43,801 bases of DNA from Deltaproteobacteria bacterium ADurb.Bin151 (GTDB lineage: Bacteria > Desulfobacterota > Syntrophia > Syntrophales > Smithellaceae), in NCBI GenBank assembly GCA_002070455.1, contig MWDG01000016.1, positions 1 to 43,801 of the forward strand. The letters run 5' to 3'. Below are positions 15,551 through 23,879 of this stretch, one piece after another (position 1 is the stretch's first letter; the number at the start of each line of letters is the position of its first letter). The position numbers were made by a program, and so were the translations under genes. Under the pieces are notes generated by a model. That model saw nothing but the letters and a program-made list of their open reading frames with translations, had not been told where the DNA came from and did no database searches.

Positions 15551-17281
15551 TCAGACTAGCGCAAACCAGCATAAAACAGCAAAACCGGCAATGATATAAA
15601 TAGTTTCCAGGAGTCCTTCAATGGTTGCACCCGAAAGCCCCGACCTTCTATCACAAAGTTGGAAACAAATCCATATATATAATAATGGTATAATCAGGAA
15701 GATACTTATGGCCGAAGTCCATCCCGCCCAGAAAGAAATTAATAAGATACACAATAATATCAATAAAATAACTTTCAACAGCGTCTGCGTCTTTTCCTTG
15801 CCAATGACAACGGGAATGGTTTCCCGGCCAAGGAGTTTGTCGCTTTGAATGTCCATAATATCCGACATGGATGATCGGATGAAGACCAGGACAAATGTAA
15901 AAACAAAAGCAACCGCCATTTTAGTATTGAAATACCGGGGATCATTCAAGGCTGGCAGGACAGCCGTAACCATTCCCCATGCCATCGCCGTGGAAAAGTT
16001 TTTTGACCCGGGAATGTCCTTCAATCTTTGAAACCGCCAGCCGTCGGGAAGAATTTTCATGTTGTACAATCCACCCGCCAGCGACATAAAAAATAAAACC
16101 CCGAAAGAAAGAGGGCTGTGCGAGAACGACAGGAGCAGGGCAATCATCAGGGAAATCATGGCCGCAAGAAAATATATTCTCTTATGGCGCAGGTAGGATT
16201 TTTCACGGAAAGAGCCGATTAATTCCGAATGCTTGCTGCTCATCAGCCGGTTCAGCACGTGCATGGCATAAACAAACAGGGAAGCAAGCGCAATGGACGA
16301 AAAAGAAACGGGAATCTCCTGCAACAGCATACATGCCCAGGCAAGACAGCCGGCGCCCAGGGCGGAATAAAAATCCGTCCGTACAGCCCATAGCCAGAAT
16401 TTGAGGATCTTTGACCATCCTGGATGTGGACTGACTTGATTTTCCGCAATACAGTCCATGACCTGATCTATAATCCAGTTCGGTGTGGACGCCCCGGCAG
16501 AAACACCGACGCTCCTGTAGCCGGCCATGTCAAGATTCCTTATCTCTTGGGCTGTTTCAATATGGAAGGCAGGCACATTCTGTTTTTGAGCCAGGGCAAC
16601 CAGACGGCAGGTATTGGCGCTGTTTTTACCGCCGACCACAAATAAGGCGTCCATTTCTCTGGCAAGGGCAATGATTTCCTCCTGCCTTCTTTCCGTGGAT
16701 GAACATATGGTATTGAAAACCACAATCTGCGGGTTGGTTTCTTTAATTTTCTCAACAATCCGGTCGTAATGGTCCGCATCCTGGGTGGTTTGAGCCACAA
16801 TGCAAACCTTGTCCATGGGTGGTAATTTTTCCACATCCTCCAGCGTTGAGACGATAATCCCACTGTTTTTCGTATAGCCCCAGAGACCGTCCACCTCCGG
16901 ATGTTCACGGTCTCCGACTATGATGACGGTGTAGTTCAACGCCGTGTGTTTCTTGATGATGGCCTGCACGTAGCCGACCTTCGGACAGGTGGCGTCAATG
17001 ATTCTGACGCCACTTTCTTTGATTTTCTTTCTTTCATCCGGTGCAATTCCGTGCGCCCGGATGATCAGAATGGCGTTTTTGCGGTCTTTGATTTCATCAA
17101 GACTGCTGATGGCCGTAATTCCCCGTTTCTTCAGCAGTTCAATCGTTTGGGGATTGTGAATCAGCGGACCGTAAGTATATATTTTTCTGGTTGTTTCGTG
17201 CTGGGCAACATCCAAAACGGTGTCCACCGCCCGGCGTACCCCCATGCAAAACCCGGCTGTCTTGGCAAGCTTGATTTCCAT
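15551..17281 (-). CDS. ispH: HMBPP reductase fused to a UbiA-type prenyltransferase (IspH-UbiA)
   Basis: Residues 1-282 are a complete IspH, the last MEP-pathway enzyme, making IPP and DMAPP from HMBPP. The three [4Fe-4S] ligands are Cys 12, 99 and 193; the catalytic Glu lies in R-E-H-P (126), with S-x-N at 221-223 and S-A-G-A-S-T-P near 262. A short linker leads to a UbiA-like membrane domain (about 290-576) with about eight helices. Its second Asp motif is intact (D474, D477, D481, then G-R-E-T-I-P). The first motif is degenerate: N344 remains but the expected Asp positions are Arg or Ser (N-R-L-M-S-S-K-H). The fusion could tether IspH to the membrane or pass prenyl units to an acceptor. 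The start abuts the tlyA stop (TGA-ATG). Confidence 0.93.
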   Translation of the reverse strand: MEIKLAKTAGFCMGVRRAVDTVLDVAQHETTRKIYTYGPLIHNPQTIELLKKRGITAISSLDEIKDRKNAILIIRAHGIAPDERKKIKESGVRIIDATCPKVGYVQAIIKKHTALNYTVIIVGDREHPEVDGLWGYTKNSGIIVSTLEDVEKLPPMDKVCIVAQTTQDADHYDRIVEKIKETNPQIVVFNTICSSTERRQEEIIALAREMDALFVVGGKNSANTCRLVALAQKQNVPAFHIETAQEIRNLDMAGYRSVGVSAGASTPNWIIDQVMDCIAENQVSPHPGWSKILKFWLWAVRTDFYSALGAGCLAWACMLLQEIPVSFSSIALASLFVYAMHVLNRLMSSKHSELIGSFREKSYLRHKRIYFLAAMISLMIALLLSFSHSPLSFGVLFFMSLAGGLYNMKILPDGWRFQRLKDIPGSKNFSTAMAWGMVTAVLPALNDPRYFNTKMAVAFVFTFVLVFIRSSMSDIMDIQSDKLLGRETIPVVIGKEKTQTLLKVILLILLCILLISFWAGWTSAISIFLIIPLLYIWICFQLCDRRSGLSGATIEGLLETIYIIAGFAVLCWFALV

Positions 17282-18031
17282 TCAGTCCGTTTTCCGTGCC
17301 AGAATAAAAAATTCTTTGTTGCCTGCCGGCCCCATCAGGCGGGAATTGCAGGTGCCTTCTACTTCCAGCCCCATTGACCGGCAGGATATGCGGATCTCCT
17401 CCAGAACGCGTTCATGAACCGTCGCGTCATCCACCACGCCGTTTTTGCCGACCTCTTCTCTCCTGGCTTCAAACTGCGGCTTGATGAGCGCAAGGATCCC
17501 GGCATGAGCAGACAAAAGAGGAATCAGGGCGGGAAGGACCGTCTTCAATGAAATAAATGAAACATCAATTGTGGCCAAAGTCGGTATCTCATCAAGATCG
17601 TGACCGTCGTAGTGACGGATGTTGGTGCGTTCAATGACGACCACGCGCGGGTCCGACCGCAGTTTCCACGCCAGCTGGCCATAGCCGACATCGACGGCGT
17701 ATACTTTCCGCGCCCCCGCCTGCAAAAGGCAATCCGTAAAACCTCCCGTGGACGCCCCGACATCCATAACGACATGTCCTGATACTTCAAGTGAAAACCA
17801 GTCCAGTGCACCCTTTAACTTCAGACCGCCGCGGCTGACATAGGGATTGTCTTCTCCCCTGACCTGAATGTCTCCGTCCGGCATCACCTGCGTACCGGCC
17901 TTATCCACACGGACGCCATCAATACATATTGCACCGGTCATGATCAAGGCCCGGGCTTTTTCCACCGTGGAGGCAATGCCGCGCTCCACCAGCAGTGCGT
18001 CCAGGCGGATTTTTTTGCCGCGTTTATCCAT
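17282..18031 (-). CDS. tlyA: TlyA family rRNA 2'-O-methyltransferase (hemolysin A-like)
   Basis: The 249-residue protein has an N-terminal S4 RNA-binding domain (R-L-D-A-L-L-V-E-R-G, residues about 9-70) and an FtsJ-type methyltransferase domain. Its SAM site is M-D-V-G-A-S-T-G-G-F-T-D. Characterised TlyA proteins methylate ribose 2'-OH groups in 16S and 23S rRNA with S-adenosylmethionine; the haemolysin name is historical. The order dxs-tlyA is common next to xseA/xseB/ispA in bacteria. The ATG lies inside the end of dxs (8-base overlap) and the stop touches the ispH start, so translation of all three is probably coupled. Confidence 0.94.
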   Translation of the reverse strand: MDKRGKKIRLDALLVERGIASTVEKARALIMTGAICIDGVRVDKAGTQVMPDGDIQVRGEDNPYVSRGGLKLKGALDWFSLEVSGHVVMDVGASTGGFTDCLLQAGARKVYAVDVGYGQLAWKLRSDPRVVVIERTNIRHYDGHDLDEIPTLATIDVSFISLKTVLPALIPLLSAHAGILALIKPQFEARREEVGKNGVVDDATVHERVLEEIRISCRSMGLEVEGTCNSRLMGPAGNKEFFILARKTD

Positions 18032-19946
18032 GATGTTTTACGGAGTCGTTCAGGAGCAACATTTCTTTTGCGGCCCGGAAAATGCCTTCTTCATCAAGAC
18101 CATGCAAGGAGCGCAGCTCAGCCTGGGTTGCGTGTTCGACAAACTCATCGCGAATGCCCAATCTTCTGACCGTCACGCTGGTCATGCCTTCGCGGGCAAG
18201 CAATTCCAAGATCGCGCTGCCGAATCCGCCATCAAGGACATTTTCCTCGACTGTCAGCAGTTTATGGGTAGACGCAGCCGTCTCCAAAATCAGTTCCGCA
18301 TCCAGCGGTTTGATAAAGCGGGCGTTGATGACTCTCACCCCGAACCCTTCCGCCTCCAGTTTCCGGCCTGCGGCCAGTGCCGGATGAACGGTGCAGCCCA
18401 CGGCGATGATCGCGAGATCCGACCCTTCCTGCAGCACCTCGCCGCGGCCCAGGGGCAATACGGATAGTTCATCATTCAAAGGCACGCCAACGCCTTTGCC
18501 ACGCGGATATCGAATCGACACGGGAGAGCCGCATCCGACGGCCGTTTTGAGCATGTGCCTGAGTTCATTTTCATCCTTCGGGGCCATCATGATAAGGTGC
18601 GGAAGATTGCGAAGATACGAAAAATCAAACAGCCCCTGATGGGTCGCCCCGTCTTCTCCCACAATGCCGGCACGGTCAATGGCAAAGACCACGGGCAGTT
18701 TCTGCAGACAGACATCGTGAAGGATCTGATCGTAGGCTCGCTGTAAAAACGTGGAATAGATCGCCACGACAGGCAGCAGACCTCCGACGGACAGGCCGGC
18801 TGCAAAAGTGACAGCGAGCTGTTCGGCAATGCCTACATCGAACAGACGCTCAGGAAACCTCTTCCGGAATTCATCCAGGCCAGTGCCCTCGCACATGGCG
18901 GCCGTCACCGCGACAATCCGGGAATCCGACTCAGCCAGATCGATGAGTGTTTTCCCGAAAATCTGTGTGTAGGAAGGGATCGCACTTGCAGAAGAAACCG
19001 CGAGACCGGTTTCCACATCAAACGGCGCGACTCCATGATACGTCGGTGAATTGTCCTCCGCGAATTTATACCCCCGGCCTTTTTGCGTAATGACGTGCAC
19101 CAGGACCGGTCCTTCCAGCTTTTTGACGTTTTCAAAATTTTTAATCAGATAATCCAGGCGATGGCCTTCCAGCGGCCCGACATAGGTGAAGCCGAGTTCC
19201 TCAAACAGGGCTCCGGGAACGACAAACGTTTTGACGGATTCTTCGATTTGCCGGGATATCTTGACAATCTGTTCACCGACACTGGGAATGCTTCTGAGAA
19301 AATTTTTCAATTCTCCCTTGAATCTGGTAACCCGATCACCCGTCATGACCCGGTTGAGATAGGACGACATGGCGCCGACATTGGGCGAAATGGACATTTC
19401 ATTATCGTTTAAAATGATAATCAATCCTTTGTCGCGGTCTCCCGACCAGTTCAGGCCTTCAAAAGCCATGCCTGTAGTCATGGAGCCGTCACCGATGACC
19501 GCAATGGATTTTTTCTTCCCCCCCCTGAGGTACTCTGCCTCGGCAAAAGCCGCTGCCGCCGCTATGGACGTTCCACTATGTCCAACATTAAAGGAGTCAT
19601 AGATGCTTTCTTCCCTTTTGGGAAATCCGCTGATTCCGCCCCGGCAGCGCAATGTGGAAAACCGATTCTTTCGGCCGGTGATAATCTTGTGCGCGTAAGC
19701 CTGATGGCCCACGTCCCAGATGAGCTTGTCTTGGGGCGTATTGAAAACATAATGGATCGCCAAGGTCAGTTCCACCGTCCCCAGGGACGACGCCAGGTGA
19801 CCACCGGTGGATGCGACCGTATGGATGATCAAATTGCGGATTTCCTGCGCTAGCGTATTGAGTTCAGCAACATTGAGACTGCGGATATCAGAAGGATCGT
19901 TGATATTCGGTAATATACTATAATCAACCGTTTCCAGTGGCTTCAT
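18024..19946 (-). CDS. dxs: 1-deoxy-D-xylulose-5-phosphate synthase
   Basis: First enzyme of the MEP pathway; condenses pyruvate and glyceraldehyde 3-phosphate with thiamine diphosphate. The 640-residue protein has the early W-D-V-G-H-Q-A-Y-A-H-K segment, the ThDP/metal motif G-D-G-S-M-T-T-G...N-D-N-E-M-S-I-S, the central pyrimidine-binding domain (F-D-V-G-I-A-E-Q with the activating Glu) and the C-terminal transketolase domain. The ATG at 19946 gives the family's normal start and follows AAAGG. An in-frame ATG at 20024 would add 26 unrelated residues and overlap ispA. It lies 16 bases after ispA and overlaps tlyA. Confidence 0.97.
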   Translation of the reverse strand: MKPLETVDYSILPNINDPSDIRSLNVAELNTLAQEIRNLIIHTVASTGGHLASSLGTVELTLAIHYVFNTPQDKLIWDVGHQAYAHKIITGRKNRFSTLRCRGGISGFPKREESIYDSFNVGHSGTSIAAAAAFAEAEYLRGGKKKSIAVIGDGSMTTGMAFEGLNWSGDRDKGLIIILNDNEMSISPNVGAMSSYLNRVMTGDRVTRFKGELKNFLRSIPSVGEQIVKISRQIEESVKTFVVPGALFEELGFTYVGPLEGHRLDYLIKNFENVKKLEGPVLVHVITQKGRGYKFAEDNSPTYHGVAPFDVETGLAVSSASAIPSYTQIFGKTLIDLAESDSRIVAVTAAMCEGTGLDEFRKRFPERLFDVGIAEQLAVTFAAGLSVGGLLPVVAIYSTFLQRAYDQILHDVCLQKLPVVFAIDRAGIVGEDGATHQGLFDFSYLRNLPHLIMMAPKDENELRHMLKTAVGCGSPVSIRYPRGKGVGVPLNDELSVLPLGRGEVLQEGSDLAIIAVGCTVHPALAAGRKLEAEGFGVRVINARFIKPLDAELILETAASTHKLLTVEENVLDGGFGSAILELLAREGMTSVTVRRLGIRDEFVEHATQAELRSLHGLDEEGIFRAAKEMLLLNDSVKHHG

Positions 19947-19962
19947 TTGTTTCGATAAACCT

Positions 19963-20862
19963 TTACGATTTTCTGTCCATGATGTAACGGGCAATAACCC
20001 TGAGCGGCAGCGCGCGCGAATCAAAAGCCTCTATGGCGGCAGCAGCTGCTTCAATATGCTCAGCCAGTTTGGCCCTTGCATTCTCGATCCCCAGCAGCGA
20101 CGGATACGTGACTTTTCCCGATGCGACATCACTTCCGGTTTTTTTGCCCATAAGACTGCTGTCGCCTTCCACATTGAGAATGTCATCGGCAATTTGAAAA
20201 GCAATGCCCAGATGACTGCCATACACATTCAGGGACTGGATCTTCTCGTCGTTCGCGCCGGCCAGAATCGCCCCGGCTTTCACTGCCACGGCAATCAGGG
20301 CACCTGTCTTGAGCCGGTGGGTGCATTCCAGACCCTCAAAATCAGGGGAATGATTTTCCGCCCGGATATCCAGCGCCTGCCCACCGACCATTCCCGCGAC
20401 GCCCGCAGCGGTGGCGATTTCGTGAATGACAGCCAGACGCTTTTCCGCCGCCAGACGGACTTTTTCCATACGGGACAGCAGCACGAAAGCTTCCGTTAAA
20501 AGCGCATCCCCTGCCAGAATCGCCAACGCTTCACCGAACACCTTGTGGCTGGTTGGTTTTCCCCGGCGAAAATCATCATTATCCATCGCCGGCAGATCGT
20601 CATGAATCAGGGAATAGGTATGGATCAACTCCAGTGCACAGGCGAACGGCATGGCTGGCGCAAGATCACCGCCGCATGCCTCGAGCGCCGCCAGGCAGAG
20701 AATCGGCCGGATCCTTTTTCCTCCTGCAAATACACTGTAATGCATAGCGGTGTGCAAATCATGTGGAACACCACCTTCATCAGGAAGATAGCGCCGAAGA
20801 GCTTCATCCACAATTTTCTGACGGTCACTTAAATACGCTTCAAGAAAATCCTCGTTATTCAT
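19963..20862 (-). CDS. ispA: Polyprenyl (farnesyl/geranylgeranyl) diphosphate synthase
   Basis: Chain-elongating trans-prenyltransferase acting on DMAPP and IPP. The protein of about 299 residues has the first Asp-rich motif D-D-L-P-A-M-D near residue 88 and the second D-D-I-L-N near 235, which bind magnesium and the allylic diphosphate. It also has G-G-K-R-I-R-P-I near 48 and Q-A-L-D-I in the middle. Product length (C15 or C20) cannot be decided from sequence alone. I prefer the ATG at 20862, with AGGA 11 bases upstream; the ATG at 20874 has no spaced ribosome-binding site. Either start overlaps the end of xseB. Confidence 0.95.
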   Translation of the reverse strand: MNNEDFLEAYLSDRQKIVDEALRRYLPDEGGVPHDLHTAMHYSVFAGGKRIRPILCLAALEACGGDLAPAMPFACALELIHTYSLIHDDLPAMDNDDFRRGKPTSHKVFGEALAILAGDALLTEAFVLLSRMEKVRLAAEKRLAVIHEIATAAGVAGMVGGQALDIRAENHSPDFEGLECTHRLKTGALIAVAVKAGAILAGANDEKIQSLNVYGSHLGIAFQIADDILNVEGDSSLMGKKTGSDVASGKVTYPSLLGIENARAKLAEHIEAAAAAIEAFDSRALPLRVIARYIMDRKS

Positions 20863-21088
20863 CGTTTTCTTCATCCTGAAAGTTTTTTTTCTGCAGCGAA
20901 TTTTCTTTTTCCAGAAGCTGCTCGACGCGGCGCTGGGTCTCGTCCAGTTTTGCTGAACAAAAGCGGATCAGCCGAATTCCTTCTTCGAAGGACTTAAGCG
21001 CCGAATCCAGCGGCATGTCCCCTCGCTCCATATCCCTTACTATATTTTCCAGTTTTTCCAAAGCGTCTTCAAACTTTTCTTTCGCCAT
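20855..21088 (-). CDS. xseB: Exodeoxyribonuclease VII small subunit
   Basis: A 77-residue helical protein with the family pattern F-E-D-A-L-E-K-L-E-N-I-V, then M-P-L-D-S-A-L-K-S-F-E-E-G-I-R-L and C-S-A-K-L-D-E-T-Q-R-R-V-E. Several copies bind XseA to form exonuclease VII, which degrades single-stranded DNA from both ends. It starts 6 bases after the xseA stop and overlaps ispA, the usual arrangement. The highly charged Lys/Glu tail is typical. Confidence 0.95.
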   Translation of the reverse strand: MAKEKFEDALEKLENIVRDMERGDMPLDSALKSFEEGIRLIRFCSAKLDETQRRVEQLLEKENSLQKKNFQDEENDE

Positions 21089-21094
21089 GATTTT

Positions 21095-22426
21095 TTACTC
21101 CCCCTGAATTTTTTCCACCCTTGCATGGAAAGAGCCTTCAGCCAACTGAATGCCCACTCTTTCATCCAACGACAACTCCCCGGCTTGACGGATAATCTTG
21201 CCTTCCGGCAAACTGCGCGTGATGCTGTATCCTCTTTGCAGCACGGCAAGCGGGTTCAGGGAAGAAAGAAGGGATGAACTTTTATTCAACCGCGCCTCTC
21301 GCTCCCTGAAATAACGATCCCAGCTGTTTACAATGTCTTTCTCCAGAGAACCAAGAAAGATTCTACGCTCCCGGACATGTTTTTGCGGATTCTGATTCTG
21401 TAACCCCTGAGTGAGGTGTTCCATCCTGCTTTTTAAAGTCTGGATATTGTACGTTGCGGCGCGCCTTATTCTTTCGCTGAAATCATCCAGACGAATCGAA
21501 TAATCAGTGATAAAACGGCGCGGGTCCCGGAAACGGGCCTTCAGAGAAACCATCCGGTCTTTTCGATCATCAAGATGACGGCGCTCGGCAGCCGCCAGCC
21601 TCCGCTTAAGATCGCAGAGGGTTTCCAGCAACTCCTTTTTGCGGGGAACCAACAGCTCCGCCGCCGCGGAAGGTGTGGGAGCACGCAAGTCCGCCACAAA
21701 ATCACAGATTGTAAAATCGGTTTCATGGCCGACGGCCGATACAACGGGAATGGACGACTGAAAGATTTCCCTTGCAAGGGCCTCATCGTTGAAGGGCGCC
21801 AAATCTTCGAGAGAACCGCCTCCCCGCGCGACAATGATCACATCCACCCCGCCGAAGGAATGCAGGTTGCGCAGCGCGGAAATGATTTCACCGGCCGCCT
21901 CCGTTCCCTGAACACGAGCAGGTGCGATCAGAATATTCACGGACGGAAACCGGCGGCGCGTAATGTTCAGAATGTCACGGATCACCGCACCCGTTGGCGA
22001 AGTCACAACACCAATGCAACGGGGCAGAAACGGTAGTGCTTTTTTAAAAGACGGGTCAAACAAACCCTCAGCCGCCAATCGTGCCTTGAGCTGTTCAAAC
22101 GCTTTCTGCAGCGCGCCCACCCCCTGAGGCTCCACGGATTCCACAATAAGCTGGTATTCACCGCGGGGGGGATAAGTACTCAATCGCGCCCGGCACAAAA
22201 TTTTCAGCCCGTCTTCGAGATCAAATTTTACAGCGCGCTGGCCGTACTGGCGAAAATAAACCGCCCGAATCTGGCTTTTGTCGTCCTTCAGCGTGAAATA
22301 AACGTGGCCGGACGGGGGACGGCGCAAATTGGAGACTTCACCTTCCACCCAGAGGGATCCGAAGTTATCTTCAAGAAAGGTTTTAATAAGATCGTTCAGT
22401 TGCGAAACTGTCAGAATGTCTTTCAT
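21095..22426 (-). CDS. xseA: Exodeoxyribonuclease VII large subunit
   Basis: Catalytic subunit of the single-strand-specific exonuclease VII. The 443-residue protein starts with an OB-fold domain (L-W-V-E-G-E-V-S-N, then G-H-V-Y-F-T-L-K-D). The central catalytic domain has G-V-V-T-S-P-T-G-A and A-R-G-G-G-S-L-E-D-L, then A-V-G-H-E-T-D. A long coiled coil (about 265-390) follows, and the C-terminus carries V-L-Q-R-G-Y-S-I-T. It is the first gene of the minus-strand unit that runs to the ferredoxin. The 237-base gap to the divergent diguanylate cyclase gene presumably holds its promoter, but I cannot place it confidently. Confidence 0.96.
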   Translation of the reverse strand: MKDILTVSQLNDLIKTFLEDNFGSLWVEGEVSNLRRPPSGHVYFTLKDDKSQIRAVYFRQYGQRAVKFDLEDGLKILCRARLSTYPPRGEYQLIVESVEPQGVGALQKAFEQLKARLAAEGLFDPSFKKALPFLPRCIGVVTSPTGAVIRDILNITRRRFPSVNILIAPARVQGTEAAGEIISALRNLHSFGGVDVIIVARGGGSLEDLAPFNDEALAREIFQSSIPVVSAVGHETDFTICDFVADLRAPTPSAAAELLVPRKKELLETLCDLKRRLAAAERRHLDDRKDRMVSLKARFRDPRRFITDYSIRLDDFSERIRRAATYNIQTLKSRMEHLTQGLQNQNPQKHVRERRIFLGSLEKDIVNSWDRYFREREARLNKSSSLLSSLNPLAVLQRGYSITRSLPEGKIIRQAGELSLDERVGIQLAEGSFHARVEKIQGE

Positions 22427-22543
22427 CCGCCAAACCCTGCATCATGAACTAGCAGATATTAAAAGGGATGACAAGTTTGAATTCCGCACCAGCAAAATTT
22501 CATAATGAATCTGTCAAATACATCATTGTTTTAAGGTTTTTCA

Positions 22544-22572
22544 TTGACACAAAAAACTCATCAACATATACT
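22544..22572 (+). promoter_or_regulatory. Sigma-70-type promoter of the diguanylate cyclase gene
   Basis: TTGACA at 22544-22549, a 17-base spacer and TATACT at 22567-22572 make a near-consensus housekeeping promoter pointing at the gene starting at 22664. Transcription would start near 22579, leaving a leader of about 85 bases. Confidence 0.8.
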
Positions 22573-22596
22573 GCAGGCCAAAAATTGCTTTTCTCA

Positions 22597-22613
22597 AGTC
22601 GACGGAATCGACT
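22597..22613 (+). other. Small hairpin in the diguanylate cyclase leader
   Basis: AGTCGA (22597-22602) and TCGACT (22608-22613) form a perfect 6-bp stem with a five-base loop CGGAA, inside the predicted 5' leader. It is not followed by a T run, so it is not a terminator. It does not match the conserved core of c-di-GMP riboswitches. Its role is unknown. Confidence 0.4.
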
Positions 22614-22663
22614 GCGAATGTGAGTAATAACAGGTCTCTGTCGCCTCCGTCCTCAAACCGCTT

Positions 22664-23839
22664 ATGAACAATGAAACCGGAAATGATGTTTTGTTGAACG
22701 GGGCATCCCGTTTTTCTTTTACCCCGAAAGATGACCCGGATCAGGCGCTGCGGATCCGCCGTTTATTCATGGCGTCAATCGCCTACGTCTTGAACGCCAG
22801 TCTGGCTTATTTTTCCTATCTGGCGGGCATCACGGAGTGGCCGGCCATCGTTGGTTTGATGATCATCATACCGGTAGTCAATATTGTCTTCTACATCGTC
22901 ATCCGCACAGGGCTCAACCTGAACTTTGCTGATCCCAGCCTGACATTTGCACAAATGTGCGCCGCCATCCTCACCATAATGTATGTAATGTATTATGCAA
23001 ACGAATCGAGGGGTTTGCTGCTGCTGATGTATGTCATTATGATGTTGTTCGGAATCTTTCGTCTCAATACCCGCGATTTCTTCCTGATCAGTATCTTAAC
23101 ACTGCTGACCTACGGAGCTGACATTGTCCTCCTGTACATCTTCCGTCCTGAAGGGGTAAACTTCCGTAATGAATTTCTCCAATGGATTGTACTGGCCATC
23201 GTCATGATCGACTTTTCGTTCATCGGCGGTTATATCAGCTCCCTTCGGCGAAACCTGAGAACCAGCCACTCTGAGCTGAAAAAAACCGTCGAGAACCTCA
23301 ATATCAGTCAATCAGAACTGGAGAAGTCCCTTGCGATCATCCAGGAAATAGCAATCCATGACGAACTGACAGGATTTTATAACCGCCGTCATCTCATGGA
23401 GCTCCTCGAAAATGAAAAGAATCGATCCCTTCGCGGAAACAGCACCTTTACAATTGCAATGCTCGACATTGACCATTTCAAACAAGTAAACGACACCTAC
23501 GGCCACCAGGCGGGAGATGAAGTGCTGCGGAGGATCAGCGCGGCTATTAAAAATACCATGCGAAACACGGACTTTTGCGGACGGTATGGCGGGGAGGAGT
23601 TTGTTCTGGTCCTGATTCAGACGGACCTGAAAGAGGCCATGATCTGCGCGGAGCGGATGCGGACCAATATCGAAAAATGCCGGTTCCCCGATATCGGAGA
23701 CGGTTTCAGGATTACCGCTTCGATCGGCCTGTCACAATACCAGATGCGGGAAGAAATTGACACCATGATAGCCAGGGCCGACCGGTCCATGTACCGCGCT
23801 AAAGAAGGCGGCCGTAACCGATTGGAATGTGAGGCATAA
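22664..23839 (+). CDS. Membrane-bound diguanylate cyclase
   Basis: Makes cyclic-di-GMP from two GTP. The 391-residue protein has about six membrane helices between residues 32 and 190, a short coiled coil (195-225) and a GGDEF domain (about 232-390). Its active site is R-Y-G-G-E-E-F near residue 309. An inhibitory I-site R-N-T-D lies five residues before it, so product inhibition is likely. The metal and GTP loop L-D-I-D-H-F-K-Q-V-N-D is intact, so the enzyme should be active. The membrane part senses an unknown signal. No good ribosome-binding site precedes the ATG. It has its own strong promoter and diverges from xseA. Confidence 0.92.
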   Translation: MNNETGNDVLLNGASRFSFTPKDDPDQALRIRRLFMASIAYVLNASLAYFSYLAGITEWPAIVGLMIIIPVVNIVFYIVIRTGLNLNFADPSLTFAQMCAAILTIMYVMYYANESRGLLLLMYVIMMLFGIFRLNTRDFFLISILTLLTYGADIVLLYIFRPEGVNFRNEFLQWIVLAIVMIDFSFIGGYISSLRRNLRTSHSELKKTVENLNISQSELEKSLAIIQEIAIHDELTGFYNRRHLMELLENEKNRSLRGNSTFTIAMLDIDHFKQVNDTYGHQAGDEVLRRISAAIKNTMRNTDFCGRYGGEEFVLVLIQTDLKEAMICAERMRTNIEKCRFPDIGDGFRITASIGLSQYQMREEIDTMIARADRSMYRAKEGGRNRLECEA

Positions 23840-23879
23840 CCGTCGTTTTACCTGTCCTGCCAAAGGAGAACATGCAAAC

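Noticed and set aside
22573-22663. c-di-GMP (GEMM) riboswitch before the diguanylate cyclase
   Set aside because: The conserved GEMM core and tetraloop-receptor elements are not present; only a 6-bp hairpin is seen.
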